A stretch of DNA of 64,000 bases, from positions 11,968,001 through 12,032,000 of the forward strand of contig JAYKKI010000009.1 of NCBI GenBank assembly GCA_039881145.1, read 5' to 3'. Every line of letters begins with the position of its first letter. Position 1 is the first letter of the stretch. The position numbers and the translations under genes were made by a program. Positions 24,360-35,644 of the stretch are shown one piece after another. The notes beneath the pieces are model-generated. The model was given only the letters and a program-made list of their open reading frames with translations. It ran no database searches and had not been told where the DNA came from. Source of the stretch: Druceiella hillmani. Its lineage: Eukaryota > Arthropoda > Insecta > Lepidoptera > Hepialidae.

Positions 24360-25985
24360 TCATGGTGAAGACTGATAGATACTTCTAGTATAAAAATGAA
24401 CGTGATACCTATAGGTTTACCATTAACTAATGGAAATTACATGATTCAATTGACCATCAAATCACTAAAGACAATTTAAAAAATTTATTCCTAAAATAAT
24501 AACATTGTATCGATTCTAAAATTATAACACTGGTCGAAGTTTACTGCGGTTTATAACAATTTTTGTCAGTTAATATTTTTTCAACATTCGTTAGTATAGT
24601 TAAAAACTTTAATAGGAAACTATCTGACGATAAATGATTTGACGCTACTTGCGTCAAAACATTTGTAAATTACTTACAAAAATAATGGCGTGAAAGAACA
24701 ATTATTGCATGTAATTACACAAGACCTATTTTTTTATTTATTGTATTTAAAGAAATATCTTGCATTAGCCCATTCGTTTAACATCGGGATGACATGTGAC
24801 TAGAAATCCTACTACGAACGACACCTGAATGATATTCGACCGGTAAATGTCAATTAAGCTATAAACATTGAATAAATTAAAGATATTGGTCGTTATCTAT
24901 TAAACAATTGTTAATGTTACTATTCAAAATGTCCAATAGTAACTCCAGAGGGTTATGAGATAAATAATTTAAATTATTACCAACAAAGACTGCCATTATC
25001 GATCATGAACCATTCAGCAACTTTCAACCGTATATCTTACACAGTTAACTGAGTAGAAAAAACGTTTAGGCTCAGCATAAGTAGTAATAAAATGTTAAAC
25101 AATGTAAAAGTTCAAAAAAATTATTGGATCTATCAGATGACCATATGCGTTTTAAGCAAATGGAATTGCATTTTACTTTAAATTTCCACTTGATTCGTGA
25201 CCATAAAATGGTGCTAAATAATTATTGGTAGGTGTATCTACAAAAATATGAGATAATTTGAATGGTAGTTTTAATTTTTAAATCGGGTTAAAATATGGAA
25301 AATGATTTCTTTATAATGTTAATGGTTTGATTTAATTACTTCATTCCTTTCTATAGTAGTGATTCGTTTTATTTTCAGGAAAAATATCAATTACTTAGTA
25401 CAGTAATTTAAAATATTTAATGTGATAGATGAATGAATAAACTGATGGATCGTAAACCAAATCTTAAAAGATAATATTCAAATTTGAAGATCACTTATGG
25501 TCAGGTCAAAGTTCCTCCTGCAGAAAAATGAGAAAAAAATAATGAAAATTATGCATGTTCAACTTTAGCGAATATAACGATAATCTTCAAAACCGAAAAA
25601 GTGGTATTATAAGAAATATTGGGATATTTGTCGAGATAGTATTTGAAAACTACGCCGAACTGTAAAAGAATGGTATTATATTAACTGTCGCCTAACTAGA
25701 CTTCATGATGAGTACTAGTTTGTTGCTAATCAAGCATTTCATAACATATAAATAGACAAATTCCGTGTTTGTTATCAGCGGTTTGACATACCTTTGAAAA
25801 CGTCACTCTATGTGTAAATAAACATGTATCGGAAAAACATGACATTTTACGCCAACTTCGAAAAGAAGTAGAAAGTAATTAGAATTAATATCAATAGTTG
25901 AATATTCTTACATATACTACTGAATCGATTAATATTGCTCACTTCATTTTTCACCTTTTTTTAAAAAATGTATAAGTTGCGTTGG
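24360..25985. other. AT-rich stretch, no gene seen
   Basis: No ORF or repeat that I can support. Confidence 0.5.

Positions 25986-25987
<2 letters not shown>

Positions 25988-26060
<73 letters not shown>
25988..26060. repeat. (TA)n with CACACA core
   Basis: A TA tract interrupted once by ACACACACATA. Confidence 0.97.
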
Positions 26061-26061
<1 letters not shown>

Positions 26062-26068
26062 GAAAAGT

Positions 26069-26330
26069 ATGGATTATGCATTAATGATAAATGAATTACG
26101 ATTTATAGATGACATAGTTATTTTTGAATCATACAAGAACTAGCCAGAGAGCTACGTAAAATGATGAATATAATCGTAGGAATGAAACGTAATGCTATGT
26201 TTGAATGTAAGTAAAGCTGACAGTGACAAGACAAAATTAACCCAAATCCTTTTGGTGCTACTAAAAAAAATATTTTATCACTTAAGAGAACCATTATAGT
26301 CATTAAATTAATATGAAGATGACCAAGTTT
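26069..26330 (+). mobile_element. Decayed LINE reverse transcriptase, catalytic-motif region
   Basis: The plus strand reads NELRFIDDIVIFESYK at about 26090-26137. It fits the conserved LRFADDIVL block of LINE reverse transcriptases, with the second and third residues of the active-site quartet kept as DD (FIDD at 26102-26113). After one frameshift, QELARELRKMMNIIV (about 26139-26184) fits the helix that follows. Further stops break the frame. The type resembles the endonuclease-reverse transcriptases of the 44-46 kb element, but only this slice is recognisable. Its left edge abuts a (TA)n tract, which may mark a breakpoint. Confidence 0.7.
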
Positions 26331-26334
26331 TTGA

Positions 26335-27595
26335 AAAAATAAATTATTTTTCTTAATCTAGAACTTTAAAATAATAAGCGGAAATGAACAACCAACTTGT
26401 CATTGACAGCATAACCGACATGAAATACAGTTCAAGATAAAATAGACAATCATTGCAATTGGTCTCAAACTGTTTGAGAAAAAAATTCTCTTGGTATAAC
26501 TTTTCATATTGAAGAAAACTGTGTATGATTTACAAAATATTGGCAATAAGTACTGGAAAACGTGATGTACTCGAGAAAAGGAACATGAAAAATTTTAATT
26601 AAAAAGTATTGAATTACGCTTATAGAAAATTTCGTAACTCATATAAGTCTTTATAAATCTTTTCATATAAGTAAATTTAATCAAAATATTTTTGGATAAA
26701 AAAATTCTTGAGATTACTATTTGACCTATCAGCGAACTGTAACCACAAACGAAATGAGACCTGAAACATATTTCGTGCAAAATGACGGGCGTAACTATCG
26801 AAGAGGTTTATTATGTTCCAGTGTTTATTTCTATAAAGTGGTTGTATGTCCGCTAAATCCTCCTGCCTTGAGAGAAATTGGATAAAGATGTAACTAGATG
26901 GATTATTTAGAAGCTTTAATGAAAAACTGATCACAATAATGCACCTAAACAAGCATCGTTTCAAAAACGTTTCATTTGTTACAAAAATAACAATAAAATC
27001 AAGTTCGAAGGTATTTTGGGTAACAAAATTAATGTTAATAGTTTAAATGCGTGAAAATTAGAGAAAACATTTTCAAAGATATGACAAAAAACTTAACTTT
27101 TCATATAAAATAAAGTCGTATAAATTTTTCAATGCTAACATTGTACGCAAAATAATTTATTGCGTAATTGTATAATAATAGTATGCACTACTAAAGTTAT
27201 TAAATCTTCATTTATATAAATATGTTTGTAATAATATTTAAAAAAATATATATTATATCGTTAACCATATAGGTATATTTAATAATATTCAACATCATCA
27301 CAATATGTTTAAAAAAATGAAATACAAAAAATTTACAGAGCCTTAATAATTTATAATATTGTTATAAGGAAATAAAACTTTACCTCAAAATAATTTTAGT
27401 AAAAATTTTCAGCTATCAAAGGAGATTTAAAGTTACAACTCGTCGAAACAACGTGGAGGCTTTCAAATAAGCAATTTGTAAAAAGATTACTTCTCCATTT
27501 TCAAATAAACTTCCCGATTAAGGAATTCCTTGGAGCCAATGTTAATTTTAAACTCCGAAACGAGAATTTAAATTAATCAAAACCTTTTTGGAATG
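26335..27595. other. AT-rich stretch, possibly more decayed LINE at its left end
   Basis: Downstream of the reverse transcriptase slice the plus strand has fragments that could be its thumb and C-terminal region, but I cannot align them with confidence. The rest is AT-rich and featureless. Minus ORFs at 26595-26964 look like chance. Confidence 0.35.
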
Positions 27596-27599
27596 AGCA

Positions 27600-27960
27600 G
27601 CCCAAATAATCCAGTTATCGATTAAATTATTAACGATCGTAAGAATGTTCTGTGGCAGACATCTCGACTCGCTTTAAACTTGTAAGTTATAAAGGGGCTA
27701 GTCGATTTATTGGTAAGTCCCGGAAGAGAGTCATCAAAGGGTAGGGCCGTAAAGGATTAAGTGAAACATCTCATTACAGAAATCCTCTTCCGAATTTGTT
27801 AAATTTTCCTATGAATAATAAATAGGCGAATAAATGCTATAAATGTTTGTGATAGGGGAAACGTTTTCAACGACGCATTTGTGCTTCTGTTTCCGAGTTG
27901 TTGCGGAAGGGAATAATTTGCAAAGTATGGAGATTACAACTTCCTGTTTAGTTGTCTAGG
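27600..27960. promoter_or_regulatory. Moderately GC-rich island
   Basis: Raised GC with AGTTATCGATTAAATTATTAACGATCG-like homeodomain-rich sequence at its left and TAAAGGGGCTAGTCG, GTAGGGCCGTAAAGG further right. There is no ORF. Possible conserved regulatory DNA, by composition only. Confidence 0.2.
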
Positions 27961-28158
27961 GTAAATTACAAAATACTCGATGTTTGGATAAATATAATAT
28001 AATTTGAATTTTAAATGAAGCAATTTCTGGTTGGTAGTTGAACGAGATATTCGATTTTACTATCTGCCCAAGATAAACTTAATATTTGTATTCATTGCTT
28101 AGCTCTGATGTAAAAAATAATCGTTGTATTACATTATTTATATATATTTAATTATTAT

Positions 28159-28161
<3 letters not shown>

Positions 28162-28225
<64 letters not shown>
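28162..28225. repeat. (TA)n microsatellite
   Basis: TA dinucleotides with one TTTATA interruption. Confidence 0.97.
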
Positions 28226-28228
<3 letters not shown>

Positions 28229-28229
28229 G

Positions 28230-29510
28230 TGTTCGTATTTAATTTACATTGATAATTTTTTCTTGATATTTCAATGAAATATAATAAAAATATATGTTAT
28301 ATTTTTTTTCCTATTCGTTATTGGTTTTAAATAGGTTCTTGCTCTTTAATATACTATGGTAGTATCATTTTTAAAGTAGACCGGCACCATTTTTTTTTGT
28401 TTCTCTATCCTTAGCGTTTCTCACCCAATCAGTTTATATCTCATAGAAAAATATGTTCCTATTATTTTTTTTATCTTACATTGTTTCTTATCTCAACTTA
28501 CAGAATCTATAATGTTATACTTTTTGATACACCTGTGATTTTTCAATCCATACTCGTGCCTCGTTTCTATTTCAGTTATCGGACCGCAGATAAAATCGCC
28601 GATATTTCTTTTCGTTTTAATTGTTTGTCATTAATTTCATCAGACAAATTCGATTCTCATCATTCACTCTTCCAACCATAATTTTTTGAAACAATGGTTA
28701 TTTTATTTTATTTTTTAAGAGCCGGTTCTCAATTCAATTATTTTTTATTTACATTAACGCATATGTATTCCTGATTTTAATGATTTTTGGAATTTACTCT
28801 TTAAGAATCGATTTTCATATACAGAGCCTAGTATCAAGTCTTATGAGGAGTAAAATCAGTAGTTCAGAGCATACAAAGTTAACAGCATTAAATAAAAAAG
28901 TGTAAAACCAGATTCATTCGCGATTACGTAAGTCTCAAAATACGGATTGTCGTATTACGTCTCCGACGGTTCAATAGACGTATATTAAAATAATATTAAC
29001 TAAAAACTGGGAAATAAAACGTTAATCGATCGGCGATTTATGTTTTGATTCAATACTTTCGTCTCTGCAGTACGTACTGCGCATCAATCGTTAGTAAATT
29101 TCAAGCACATCCTGACGTATCGAATTATTTATTGACAGTTGTAAGCACTGATCATACACTAAAGTCGTAAGCATCGTTTCTTTTTGGCTGAAAGTATTAC
29201 GTTTAACCACAAAGTAGTAAAATGAATAGAAGAAATAGAAACTACGCGTAAAAAGAGAAAAGGCATTGTTGCAGAAATTGGTTTCTTACAAGGATGTAAT
29301 TGTAAAATAAACGCACAGTCTGATCCAGTGTAAGATGAAAAATAAAAACGCTTGAGATGCTATTGCCGAGAAATATAATGCTAGTGATATTATTAATGAA
29401 AGAGTGAGTACAATCAAGTATACACATTTACAATGAAAACAAAATACATAACTAATTTGTTTATACGCATGTAATTAATTTTTTTTTAAATGTTCTAGGA
29501 AACGTGTACT
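28230..29510. other. AT-rich stretch, no gene seen
   Basis: ORFs at 28481-28681 and 29242-29427 have no recognisable domain. A mildly GC-richer patch at 28920-29130 contains CGTATTACGTCTCCGACGG and GTTAATCGATCGGCG. Confidence 0.45.
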
Positions 29511-29526
29511 TTATTTTATTTCTTTA

Positions 29527-29728
29527 GTCAGCAGGAAATCAATTGAGTCGACTTAGCTTAATGTGCAAGTCGAGTAAAGGAAAGTTGGCAAGGGAAGGGC
29601 AGCATCGGATGGCCAATAGCGGAGGCGACGCGATCAGCATCATCCAAATTGACCCGTCATTTCTTTATTAGAGCCAGGGCTAATTGTGGAAGTTCCATCA
29701 AACGATTCTACCCAGCGATTCAGACGAG
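29527..29728 (+). CDS. Candidate internal exon of an unrecognised gene or pseudogene
   Basis: A pyrimidine-rich acceptor (TTATTTTATTTCTTTAG, ending 29526) precedes a GC-richer segment that ends at a good donor (ACGAG, then GTAAAC from 29729). One frame is open from the acceptor to a TAG at 29669-29671 and includes MCKSSKGKLAREGQHR and MANSGGDAISIIQIDPSF. The frame that would join the next exon in phase opens only after a TGA at 29650-29652 (PVISLLEPGLIVEVP and onward to TQRFRR). The switch between two good-looking frames near 29655 suggests a one-base frameshift, in the genome (pseudogene) or in the assembly. I do not recognise the protein. Confidence 0.35.
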
Positions 29729-30090
29729 GTAAACAACGTACATTTCAATAAGTGTTCAATTAATATTTTATTTATATTGTTCATATTATTTTTTAGTAAC
29801 TGATTAGTATAGTAAAGGGGCACTGAAAGTTTCTAGATTGATTTATTTGAAGTGAACTTATTTCAGTTCATATTTAATACTGAAAAAGCAGTACTACAAA
29901 CGAAAATAATTTGTGATTTAATGACTTTTAAAATTAAAAATTTTAAAATTCGTTTAAGAACCTTTCAATTGGCCTTTTATTTTATTTTCTTTTCGTAGAT
30001 TTAAGAAAATATGTTGAAATTTAAAATTTGTACTATTTGTGCGATTTTCATGAAGCTACCTTAAATCAATTAAAAATCAATTATCTACAG

Positions 30091-30314
30091 ATCCGTCTGA
30101 GAAACAATCGACGAGTAGAAGTGAAGTTTCCGCTGAAGCCGCGGAAACTTTGTCAATATCTTTCGAGGCAACGCAAGATGTTCTTGCTGCTCAGCCTAAG
30201 ATTGAGGTACAGGAAATCATGTTGGACGTGGACACAAATGTACCAATACCCAGGAAGCGCACCAGCAGCCTGTATTTGGATATCCAACTATACCTTATGG
30301 CACAATCGCGATGA
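30091..30314 (+). CDS. Candidate terminal exon of the same unrecognised gene
   Basis: After an acceptor (AATTATCTACAG, ending 30090), one frame runs 73 codons to TGA at 30312-30314. It reads PSEKQSTSRSEVSAEAAETL at the start, contains QDVLAAQPKIEVQEIMLDVD, and ends near RKRTSSLYLDIQ. The composition (acidic, Ser/Ala/Glu-rich, few AT-driven codons) is unlike chance ORFs nearby. Joining it to 29728 gives a split codon GAT, so the phase is consistent with a roughly 360-bp intron. A longer ORF in another frame (30028-30324) is R/Y-rich and likely the shadow. No known domain is seen, and the tail is AT-rich as expected of a 3' UTR. Confidence 0.38.
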
Positions 30315-30319
30315 TACAG

Positions 30320-32195
30320 TATGACATGTATAGTTTATTATTATTCGCTTATATCAAAGTCATTATTTGTGAATATTTAGTGTCTTCTATTCTACAAAAT
30401 TATAAAGTCTCTTCTAATTTTAACTTCTTAGTCTGGCGTTACCGAATGTTTTTCATTTTGTTGTATAAATTTGATCCTGTTTATTTGTGTTTTACTTGTA
30501 AACAATTATATTGTAAACATTTTTTTATTATAGAATTTTCTATTTACATTTAATGATATTTATATTTATACATAGTGTTATCTATTTTATACATTTCAAG
30601 ACAATCGTACTTAAGGAGTAAATTCTAGTCGCGTGTAGGATCTGATACGCACAATTTTTTGGTCATTCACAAGGGTATACCTCAAAGGTGATCTCATATG
30701 AATATGGTGAAAACTTGATAATGAAATCCGGAAATAAATAAAGGAACTTCCCAACGGATGATAGTAGAGCAACCATGATTGAAGACGAAAGAAAGTCGTT
30801 GGTCGTCGATGAAACAATCACATCGTCAGCTGGACTAAGGTTTGATGATGGTGTGTGGGTTTCTGTCGATAGAACTCCTTAGAAATATTTTTTTTAAATA
30901 TTTCTGTCTATAGGATTAAAATATTATCACACATTCATGTCTCAATCTAAGGTGGTGAACATTATCCTATTCATTATTTAGTATCGTATCTGTGTAATCT
31001 CTCAAATTAAGGCTGAATTTAAATCTAACAATTTGCTAACAATTAAAACAAAAAATAAAACAAAAAATTTAAAAAAATGAAAATCTACTCCAAAAACAAA
31101 TCTATACACTGAAAGTTATTAATGGTTTCTACCCAAGTTATATATTGTAATAACAAGTGTCATCCGTGTTTTTTAAGTATGTATTGATAATTATTAGTAT
31201 GACGAATGAAAATAATATCATATTTGATTTCACTGCTATTCTTAATTGATAATTCTTGTTTTAATTCAGCATATTAGGCACCTGTTAAGAATCAACATAG
31301 AAAACAGTGTAATTTTCGTTAAACGCTTAAAAAGTAAACAAACACGAAAATCAAAACCATAATATTTTTTACGCTCTATTTAAAAACTTCAGTTAATTCA
31401 TTGTAACGGATACGTCCTTATGATAAATTTATTAATAACAATTAATATAATACTATATTATATCAGACATTTTTATTTTTGATGTCATTGAAATCAGTGA
31501 AAGGCAGAAAAATAGAAAAACTTATCATTTCAATTCTGGCGGAGTTTTCAGAATAACGCAGCAATAGACAAATTATACGAAAATATGAAAAAGTGGTAAT
31601 GCTATCAAAAAAACTGTAAAATATGTTTTCAAACATATTTACAAAAAGTGTTTAATAAAAGATTAACGTAATTCGTTATGAAAAGTAAATGAATATTCGT
31701 CAAATCTATGTGTCGACATTCTTGTAAAAGCTATGTTAGCTATTTTCAATGATTCGTGTATTTACATTATACTGTACTTCGATGCAAGTAATATATGGAA
31801 AGAAGTCGAATTTTTAATGTTTATTCTACCTTATATTAATATTATCCTCCGTTTTGTTCCATATCAATTTAAATACTCTAATTTTATTCTACTATTTTCA
31901 AGTATTGATGGCAATGATATTGTATGTATTTTGTCAAAAAATAATATAAAACTTTTCGTCTTTACAGAAATTTGCATGGTTTCTAACTGCTGCCACTAGA
32001 TTCCAGTTCCAACTAGAAATTTGGTAAGATATTTTTTAACTTATGGGTAATTAATACGCAGTTAGAGTTTTGCACCCTTACTAAGGCCAATTAGAAAAAT
32101 TATGTGAAAAACTGAACTAATTAACATGGGACCCAAAGTAAAACTCGAATAAAAATATTTTTTTAGGAAAGTTATAAGTAAATTGAGAAATATAA
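30320..32195. other. AT-rich stretch, possible 3' UTR then intergenic
   Basis: Immediately right of the candidate terminal exon the DNA becomes AT-rich, with AATAAATAAAG at about 30734 as a possible polyadenylation signal. No other gene is supported. ORFs at 30311-30817 and 31733-31999 lack domains. Confidence 0.35.
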
Positions 32196-32306
32196 TACGT
32201 CGAAATATTGAATATCTTCGGCGTTAATTTTGTAGATTCATTCATTATTCACAATTAAATGAAACTACATGATGTAGTATTATTTCTACTTTCTTTAAGT
32301 TCTTTA

Positions 32307-32347
32307 CCACGATCTAGGTTTTGTTGTATTACAACATCTTCAGGTGG
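32307..32347 (-). ncRNA. Hammerhead-like ribozyme motif, left arm (degenerate)
   Basis: The minus strand reads CCAC, CTGAAGA, T, GTTGT-AAT-ACAAC, then AAAAC where GAAAC is expected, CTAGATC, GTGG. Helix I (CCAC/GTGG) and helix II (GTTGT/ACAAC) are intact. The essential G of the GAAA block is changed to A and helix III is weakened, so activity is unlikely. Confidence 0.5.
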
Positions 32348-32382
32348 GCTATTAGCAAAGATCTTTTATCTTTGCTAATAAC

Positions 32383-32423
32383 CCACCTGAAGATGTTTTA
32401 ATACAACGAACCCTAGGTCGCGG
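32383..32423 (+). ncRNA. Hammerhead-like ribozyme motif, right arm (degenerate)
   Basis: The plus strand reads CCAC, CTGAAGA, T, GTTTT-AAT-ACAAC, GAACC, CTAGGTC, GCGG. The CTGAAGA core and the GTC cleavage triplet are kept (predicted cut after 32419). Helix II has a mismatch, GAAAC has become GAACC, and helix I has one mismatch. Probably inactive. Confidence 0.5.
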
Positions 32424-32489
32424 TAAAGAACTTAAAGAAAGTAGAAATAATACTACATCACGTAGTTTCAGTTAATTGTGAATATGAGG

Positions 32490-33350
32490 AAATATTTAAG
32501 TTTTAATTGTGTGTCCTCCGTAATTTTAAATAGACTACATTGAAAAATCAGGAATATTATTTCAACATACGCAAGCATATTCAATAATTATTTTAACTTA
32601 TGGAAGATCATTTTTTGCTGAAAATTAGAAATGTGTTTTTTTGATGTCGTGATTTGCTGTTGTTTTGGGATTATTATTGAATATTATTCGTACCGTAATT
32701 AAAATGATGGATTACAATATTTTTCTATCTGCGTTTTACAATTTTTTTCTTTGCTTTATGCTTCATAAGCACATATTACCCATCGTTATTTTCGTTAAAT
32801 ACAAAGAACGTGTTAATGGTAGGAACTGTTAAAAGCAATTCGTTAAAATATTAAACATTATAAAATTAAAGAAAACGCCACTAACTTGCACTTCTTAGGC
32901 GATTAAAATGTAGACAAGAGCGTTGAATGACATTATTAATGAAATAATTGTATAACTGACCAAAAAGTCGGTCTAGGATTTTCGAACCATTTTTTAAATT
33001 AATATGTCAGTTTTCTTCTAATAAGTGGCTTAGACAAAAATAAAACAATAAATATTGAGACATAAAACCTAAATTACTAAATTAGTCTCCTTTAAATTCG
33101 ATAGTCGAAATCGTTTTATTATAACCTGAACTAACTTTTCTTTTTTCCTCGCGTCTTTCTCCTTTCCCCATATCTTAAGTATTTTTTCCAATGTGTGTTT
33201 TTTAAATACATAATTAATGAAATGGTACATAATTTAAAAAAATTTTAAATATCTTTTTTTGAGTATCATCGTGCTGACTAATCTCACTATAACTGTATTT
33301 TTATCATATCAATTAATTATTATTATTTTAGATATTAATTAATTATAATG
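32490..33350. other. AT-rich stretch, no gene seen
   Basis: No supported feature. Confidence 0.5.
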
Positions 33351-33354
33351 ATTT

Positions 33355-33735
33355 TAGCTTCCTCAAAATTAAATGGAAGCCTTATAGGGTCTCTTCGTTG
33401 TCTGTTTGTATACCTGGTTACCCTTTTACTCAGGTATCAAGAGGCATCAAGTTGAAATTAAAATCAAATATTTAGGGCTATGGTCCTTTAAAGCTGTAAA
33501 ATAAGCTTCTAAGTCAACTCAATTAAGAAGAATCCTAAAAATATGGCCGTTTATGGCGTAGATTTTAACACTTGCAAATAAATCAAAACTTATAGGGTAC
33601 TTTTTTTTATCTAGAATCATGCAATTTGGCAACAAGCAAGGTCTCAAAACACAAGTAAAGGAAAAAATCTGAAAATCTTTAATTTGCAATTATGTTATAT
33701 ATAAAAATATATGTATGAGAAAGATACAGTAGGCA
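33355..33735 (+). mobile_element. Dispersed insect repeat (CCTTATAGGGTCTCTTCG type)
   Basis: The stretch carries, in order, CCTTATAGGGTCTC, GTCTGTTTGTATACCTGG, CTTTTACTCAGG, AAGTTGAAATTAAAATCAAA, TATTTAGGGCTATGGTCC, TTTAAAGCTGTAAAATAAGC, GGCCGTTTATGGCGTA, ATAGGGTAC and GCAATTTGGCAACAAGCAAG. This series matches a high-copy insect repeat I recognise from several insect orders, and it is related in style to the fragment at 20.7 kb. It has no coding capacity, and I do not know its formal family name. Confidence 0.6.
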
Positions 33736-34194
33736 ATATATTTTCGTTTTAAAAAATAAAATTTTTATGAATAGTTTAATAGGAATATCGCCATTACATG
33801 TTTATAAATCATTAAATGTTTGTAAATGCCTTAATGTATACCGAATCCTCGTAGTGCGAATTTCACTTTTGCTTGGAGAGTTTTTTCATGCCCTCTATAT
33901 TATCCTAAGTAAAAAACTAGAATCCAAAATCAATCATTTCACAAAAGCGTCTCACGATTTTGTTCTCGTCATTTATAATTTATTTTTCTATTAAGGTTCA
34001 TAACTGACTACTTTCTTTTTCTCTCTGCTAGTTTCTTCCACTCTAATTATTTAGTATTAAAAGAGTATGCCAGAATTAATGACCGAGGAAAAATTAGCTT
34101 TGTATTACAAAAATTATATCTAGGACCCAACTAATTCACACTCTTCATGCATGCTCAGCATCGACGCCTGTAAGTTTTATAACTCAATTTACAC

Positions 34195-34400
34195 CAGCGT
34201 CCGACAATATCGGGGATATAGCTAGGAAAGGAAGGCCAAGAGTAATGATAGGGGGGAAGTTTGGATGCATTGGAGGGAGAGGGTCATAAGAGGATGGACA
34301 CAATATTACTAAGTGTTGGAGGACAGAACGGGGCGAGTGGATCCTTAGTGTTTATCTAGGGCCGTTGGTCATTACTGTAATGTATTCCTTATATTGTTTG
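34195..34400 (+). mobile_element. Possible LINE C-terminal coding remnant
   Basis: The plus strand gives KGRPRVMI near 34230, then a Trp-containing stretch with VIRGWTQYY and VLEDRTG after frame changes (about 34290-34350). This resembles the GRPR...W...DR..W ending of many LINE open reading frames. The match is short and broken. Confidence 0.35.
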
Positions 34401-34404
34401 GCTC

Positions 34405-35375
34405 GGTAGAGATATTTGTATTTGGTCATGAGTGGGTCTGCAAATTATTTTCTGCCTGTATTTTCTTTGTTATGTTTCGTGCAGCGGAAGCGTCAAACAA
34501 TGAAAGTGTTATTACAGTTTTTCTATGATGATAGCAATTTAGTATATATAATTATTTATTAAGTGGTAGTGTCATTCGGTTTGACAGGATAAATATTTAT
34601 TTTTGCAGATTTAAAAACGCGAACGTCTTATGTCACTGAATATTTTTCAAACCTCTTTTATAATAAACTGACTACAATAATTATCGCTCGGTCCTTTTCA
34701 AACAATTAATTCGTTATTTCAATATTTTTATAATTGTGTTCAAATTAGTTGAAATTTGTTATTTGGGTTAATTAATGTACGTATAGATTTTGTAAAATTA
34801 ATTATTTTATATTTTTCTCGTTAATGAAGTTTTAAAATTGAAAAGACAAAATAGAAAATTAAAAAGTTCATAGTCTATATTATGATCTATTTTACTATTG
34901 ACTTTCCGCGAGCAAATTCGATCCTACTTTTATTTTATCGTCTCACTTTTATTTTATCGTCTCTCGTCTCTCTAAGAAACAAGACATTGTCAGAAAATCT
35001 GCGTGTATATAGGTCATTATATTTTAAGTGTAAATTGTGAATAAATTGTAAATATTTAAAATAACCGCGAAATCAAATAGTGAGATAGATCAAAGAGTGT
35101 TACTGCGCACAGTTCGAATTGAAGTAATCAGTATAATCAGAGATTGCGAGAGAAAGTTTAAGAAAGAAAAAAGGGTTTTCATTTATCTTCCACTCTAAAT
35201 ATTATCAGTTTCACGATTAAAATCAAAACTTGTAAAATATTCCATTTCATGTAGAAGAAGAAAATTGCTTTCGTTAAAAATTAAATTGCTAACTCACAAT
35301 CTTTAAAATATTTTAATTAACATACAAAACAACAGAAAAGTGACTATTTACTTTTTTCACTGCGCACTTAGCACG
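34405..35375. other. AT-rich stretch, no gene seen
   Basis: A short internal repeat TTTTATTTTATCGTCTC occurs twice at 34928-34963. Nothing else is supported. Confidence 0.5.
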
Positions 35376-35379
35376 AAGT

Positions 35380-35640
35380 CGTTATTTTTTCAGGTGGCCA
35401 GGTGCGTACTTCAACGCCTTTAACGCCAGTCGTCATTTAAACGAGAACAAAGAGTCATAATTACCGCCCGCTAAACACAAAAACATTAACGAAAGTTAAA
35501 ATTAACACTTAACTCTTTTGACAAGGTTTTTAAACTTGACAAAGGGCTCCGCGCCGAATCCTCTCGCAAGACAATTTCAGAATCCATAAAACAAAACTGC
35601 GCAAACGATAAGTGCCACTTATCCTGCTTTATACCATGCC
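35380..35640. promoter_or_regulatory. GC-richer island with homeodomain-type sites
   Basis: The island contains GGTGGCCAGGTGCGTAC, ACGCCTTTAACGCCAGTCG, GAGTCATAATTACCGCC and CTCCGCGCCGAATCC. The embedded TAATTA core and the contrast with AT-rich flanks suggest conserved regulatory DNA. A minus-strand ORF at 35486-35689 has no recognised domain. Confidence 0.25.
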
Positions 35641-35644
35641 AGGA

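Larger units (their letters stand above)
32207..32484. mobile_element. Near-palindromic foldback element with hammerhead-like motifs on both arms
   Basis: Arms at about 32246-32360 and 32368-32484 are inverted copies, differing at a small number of positions and centred near 32364 (ATTAGCAAAGAT / ATCTTTGCTAAT). An unpaired left flank (TCGGCGTTAATTTTGTAGA) precedes the palindrome. Each arm, read outward from the centre, holds CCAC-CTGAAGA, a helix II hairpin, a GAAAC-like string and CTAG.TC. The same left flank and outer ends occur at 53.1 kb. No protein is encoded. By the hammerhead architecture it is plausibly a Penelope-like terminal repeat or a retrozyme-like unit. Confidence 0.8.
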
